A stretch of 38,366 nt of DNA. Source: Paulinella micropora. Taxonomy: Eukaryota; Cercozoa; Imbricatea; Euglyphida. Positions 33,785 to 38,366 of this stretch are shown in pieces. A program made the position numbers and the translations under genes. The first letter of the stretch is position 1; every line of letters starts with the position of its first letter. The notes beneath the pieces were generated by a model, which was not told the origin of the DNA, did not search any database, and saw nothing but the letters and a program-made list of their open reading frames with translations. Location: assembly GCA_009731375.1 (NCBI GenBank), contig BJOX01000025.1, positions 1,221,777 to 1,260,142 of the forward strand, read 5' to 3'.

Positions 33785-34528
33785 GTACAACAAAACTCAC
33801 ATCTCTCACTCTCTCTCTATCACNNNNNNNNNNNNNNNNNNNTCTCTCTCCTTCGCTCGCCGGCTCTCTTGTTTCTTCTTCTTTCTTCTTTTCATTCTTT
33901 TGTTACCGTTTTCCTTCCTGTCTTGTTATCTTCCTGTCTTCCCTTCTTCCTTTCCTCCTTTCCTCCTCCTCTTCTTCTTCTTCTTCTTCTTCTTCTTCTT
34001 CTTCTTCTTCTTCTTCTTCTTCTTCTTCTCCTTCTTCTTCTTCTTCTTTTTGTTCTTCTTTTTGTTCTTCTTTTTGTTCTTCTTCTTCTTCTTCTTGTTG
34101 TTGTTGTTGTTCTTCTTGTTCTTCTTGTTCTTCTTGTTCTTCTTGTTCTTATTCTTGTTCTTCTTGTTCTTCTTGTTCTTGTTCTTGCTCTTCTCCTCCT
34201 CCTCCTCCCTCCCTCCTTCCTTTTTTGCTGTTTTTCTTTCTTTGCTTTTTTCCTTTTTTCCGTCATTCCTTCCGTCCTTCCTTCCTTTCTTCCTTCCCTC
34301 CCTCCCTCCCTCCCTCCTTCCTTCCTTCCTTCCTTTCTTTCTTTGATTCTTTCTTTCTTTTTTCCTTTCTTCCTTCTTCCTTCCCTCCCTCCCTCCTTCC
34401 TTCCTTCCTTTCTTTCTTTGATTTTTTTTTTCTTTCTTTCTTGCTTGCTTGCTTGCTTTCTTTCTTTCTTTCTTCTTTCTTTCTTTCTTCTTCTTCTCCC
34501 CCCCCCCCCCCCCCCCCTCCTTTTTTTT
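33785..34528. repeat. polypyrimidine tract (CT, CTT, CCTT)
   Basis: About 700 bases in which this strand is overwhelmingly C and T: CTT (33966-34190, with GTT blocks), CCTT/CCCT (34200-34410), CTTT and CTTG, then a C run (34498-34517). A 19-base gap lies at 33824-33842 and a 203-base gap follows at 34529-34731. Confidence 0.93.
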
Positions 34529-34731
34529 NNNNNNNNNNNNNNNNNNNNNNNNNNNNNNNNNNNNNNNNNNNNNNNNNNNNNNNNNNNNNNNNNNNNNNNN
34601 NNNNNNNNNNNNNNNNNNNNNNNNNNNNNNNNNNNNNNNNNNNNNNNNNNNNNNNNNNNNNNNNNNNNNNNNNNNNNNNNNNNNNNNNNNNNNNNNNNNN
34701 NNNNNNNNNNNNNNNNNNNNNNNNNNNNNNN

Positions 34732-34786
34732 CCCCTCTCGCCCCCTCATCATCATCATCATCATCATCATCATTCATCATCATCAT

Positions 34787-34817
<31 letters not shown>

Positions 34818-34820
34818 AAC
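34732..34820. repeat. (CAT)n then (CAA)n
   Basis: Two short trinucleotide arrays after the gap. Confidence 0.93.
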
Positions 34821-34871
34821 AAGCACACTTAGGGACGAAAAATAGTCATACATGCATATGCATGACTTGCA

Positions 34872-34885
34872 TGCTACCTACCTAC

Positions 34886-34952
<67 letters not shown>

Positions 34953-35027
34953 GCTACCTGCCTACCTACCTACCTACCTATCTATCTATCTATCTATCCA
35001 TCTATCTATCTATCTATCTATTACTGC
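34872..35027. repeat. (ATCT)n with TACC block
   Basis: ATCT arrays flanking a TACC block near 34951-34980. Confidence 0.95.
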
Positions 35028-35189
35028 CTTGACCGTTAGGTGGATGTTGGTGACCGTTACTGCCCGCGGAAGAGAAAGCACGTGCTGGGTAAGCTCGCGC
35101 GCGACGAACACGTGGAAACAAACGTGACAGGGTAGCACGCGTCATAACGTGGTAGTCTACAGATGAATACAAATGCATATATACAAACA
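35028..35189. other. unique spacer, no gene recognised
   Basis: GC-richer island of about 160 bases, with TGACCGTTA near 35028 and again near 35050, and a GCGCGCG run. No feature supported. Confidence 0.45.
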
Positions 35190-35222
35190 CAGATAGGTAG
35201 ATAGGTAGGTAGGTTTGGTAGG

Positions 35223-35285
<63 letters not shown>

Positions 35286-35365
35286 ATTGATAGATGGATG
35301 GATGGATGGATGGGTGGGTGGGTGGATGGGTGATGTAGATAGATAGATATATATAGATAGATAGA
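35190..35365. repeat. (GATA)n with GATG/GGTG block
   Basis: GATA array with a GGAT/GGGT block (about 35293-35330), ending at F1 copy h. Confidence 0.95.
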
Positions 35366-35502
35366 TGAAATATCGACTAATGTCAGAAAAAAGGAGCTTC
35401 TGATTTCGTCAACCAGGAAGTCTGTGGGTAAAGTATTAACCCGATGCCCAGCTAAGCCGTGATGTTTGCACGGAAGGGACTGATACAGGCAATACCAAAG
35501 CT
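35366..35502 (-). mobile_element. F1 retroposon, partial at gap (copy h)
   Basis: The 3' 137 bases of F1 then run into a 458-base N gap (35503-35960). Its true extent is unknown. Confidence 0.88.
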
Positions 35503-35960
35503 NNNNNNNNNNNNNNNNNNNNNNNNNNNNNNNNNNNNNNNNNNNNNNNNNNNNNNNNNNNNNNNNNNNNNNNNNNNNNNNNNNNNNNNNNNNNNNNNNN
35601 NNNNNNNNNNNNNNNNNNNNNNNNNNNNNNNNNNNNNNNNNNNNNNNNNNNNNNNNNNNNNNNNNNNNNNNNNNNNNNNNNNNNNNNNNNNNNNNNNNNN
35701 NNNNNNNNNNNNNNNNNNNNNNNNNNNNNNNNNNNNNNNNNNNNNNNNNNNNNNNNNNNNNNNNNNNNNNNNNNNNNNNNNNNNNNNNNNNNNNNNNNNN
35801 NNNNNNNNNNNNNNNNNNNNNNNNNNNNNNNNNNNNNNNNNNNNNNNNNNNNNNNNNNNNNNNNNNNNNNNNNNNNNNNNNNNNNNNNNNNNNNNNNNNN
35901 NNNNNNNNNNNNNNNNNNNNNNNNNNNNNNNNNNNNNNNNNNNNNNNNNNNNNNNNNNNN

Positions 35961-37156
<1,196 letters not shown>

Positions 37157-37229
37157 TGAGATATCGACTAATGTCAGAAAAAAGGAGCTTCTGATTTCGT
37201 CAACCAAGGAAGTCTGTGGGTAAAGTATT
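37157..37229 (-). mobile_element. F1 retroposon, head-to-tail partner, partial at gap (copy j)
   Basis: Starts with the constant 3' end TGAGATATCGAC immediately after the 5' end of copy i, with no GATA between. It runs into N at 37230-37429. Confidence 0.88.
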
Positions 37230-37429
37230 NNNNNNNNNNNNNNNNNNNNNNNNNNNNNNNNNNNNNNNNNNNNNNNNNNNNNNNNNNNNNNNNNNNNNNN
37301 NNNNNNNNNNNNNNNNNNNNNNNNNNNNNNNNNNNNNNNNNNNNNNNNNNNNNNNNNNNNNNNNNNNNNNNNNNNNNNNNNNNNNNNNNNNNNNNNNNNN
37401 NNNNNNNNNNNNNNNNNNNNNNNNNNNNN

Positions 37430-37606
<177 letters not shown>

Positions 37607-38127
37607 CTGGTTTTGTTGGCTTTGCAAAACCACACCGGTTGATCTAAATGGCCGGCCCGACCAGGAATTACATGCCATTTCCCGTACTTGAGACCAAATA
37701 AAATATAATTAATTTTTGTTGACTCCCATACTGTGCCAGCACCTGCAGGGAACAAAGCAGCAAAGCCTCCGAGATTATGGCCCACCCTGATAACAGCTTT
37801 GATTTTCTGGCAGATATCAAACCAAAGAACCTCTGTTCCATAATTTAGTTAGATTATTTCGCAATATTGACAAACAAATTCTAATATGTTGGTTTTGCCT
37901 CATACCCCTAAACTTTTTATGTCTGACCGCGCAGGTGCGCGGCTCTGCGACTTCTGCGTGTTGGCTGAAATATTCAACATAGACTCTGTGTAGTAACACA
38001 GACACTCGCACGTACTTGCTGTCTGCGATAAATGCTCACAGACTCTAAATATTCGCCACTTTGCTTAGCTCCCCAATCTTTTGCTCTGACTTCACCTGCA
38101 CATGTGTGACTCTGCGAAACATAGAAA
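37607..38127. other. unique sequence upstream of a possible first exon
   Basis: About 520 bases of mixed sequence. Two related blocks occur: TCTGACCGCGCAGGTG with GCTCTGCGAC (37920-37950) and TCTGACTTCACCTGC with ACTCTGCGAAAC (38083-38120). The region could be a promoter and 5' UTR, but no TATA box or other definite element is visible. Confidence 0.4.
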
Positions 38128-38181
38128 ATGGTGTCCGCCAAGAAACCAGTCAAAGAGACCACTGCAAAAGAAGAAGTTGAG
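38128..38181 (+). CDS. possible first coding exon, unidentified lysine/glutamate-rich N-terminus
   Basis: ATG at 38128 in a favourable context (GAAAATGG) opens a frame reading MVSAKKPVKETTAKEEVE. It is followed by GAG|GTTCTC, which could be a splice donor (GT at 38182-38183), although it departs from the usual GTRAGT. A CT repeat then fills the rest of the window, as a CT-rich intron would. The peptide is charged, non-repetitive and unlike the translated SSRs elsewhere, and non-repetitive DNA lies upstream. It is too short to assign to a family, and the frame stays open into the CT repeat, so the exon end is inferred. Confidence 0.38.
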
Positions 38182-38182
38182 G

Positions 38183-38366
<184 letters not shown>

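Overview
The window is eukaryotic nuclear DNA and is almost entirely non-coding. It looks like an invertebrate animal genome: it has tRNA-derived SINE pieces, a decayed LINE reverse-transcriptase tail, retroposons with microsatellite tails, and nearly every class of simple sequence repeat (SSR). The species and phylum cannot be fixed from the sequence. Fifteen runs of N interrupt it, most of them inside or beside SSR, G-run or homopurine tracts. No complete protein gene is visible. Nearly all long open frames are translated SSRs.

Layout. 1-450: a SINE embedded in AAT repeats. 513-1900: unique-looking DNA with a possible terminal exon and an AATAAA signal. 1900-5950: small duplications, GA/CT/GAA tracts and a 12-bp minisatellite. 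5950-13550: a very large GATA array with higher-order structure, holding copies of a ~550-bp retroposon (called F1 here) and a LINE 3' fragment (F2). 13580-14890: a cluster of 16-bp palindromes at 24-bp spacing. 14960-15840: an F3 repeat copy and a second SINE. 16030-17030: AAGT array. 17050-18470: CAA/CAG array with repeated 60-bp anchors. 18480-19570: purine and G tracts. 19700-22520: AATAG satellite. 22560-25640: GATA and TATG arrays with more F1 and F2 copies. 25650-26950: two tandem families (F5, F3). 26950-28260: CAT/ATT/ATG arrays. 28300-30670: CT, TA, TATG, GA and GACA arrays. 30790-32000: repeat F6 and a foldback element. 32400-33740: TACC minisatellite. 33840-34820: pyrimidine tract. 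34870-37600: GATA arrays with more F1. 37606-38366: unique DNA ending in a possible first coding exon followed by a CT tract.

The main story is how SSR arrays and retroelements build each other. F1 and F2 both end in the same short 3' sequence followed by (ATCT)n. Copies are cut back variably at the opposite end, and both sides usually abut GATA repeats. Two long GATA segments (about 8400-10425 and 11020-12975) are duplicates of one another. One carries F2 but not F1 at the matching place, and the other carries F1 but not F2, giving reciprocal filled and empty sites. The second unusual structure is the palindrome cluster at 13580-14890, where variant copies keep both arms but gain bases at the centre.
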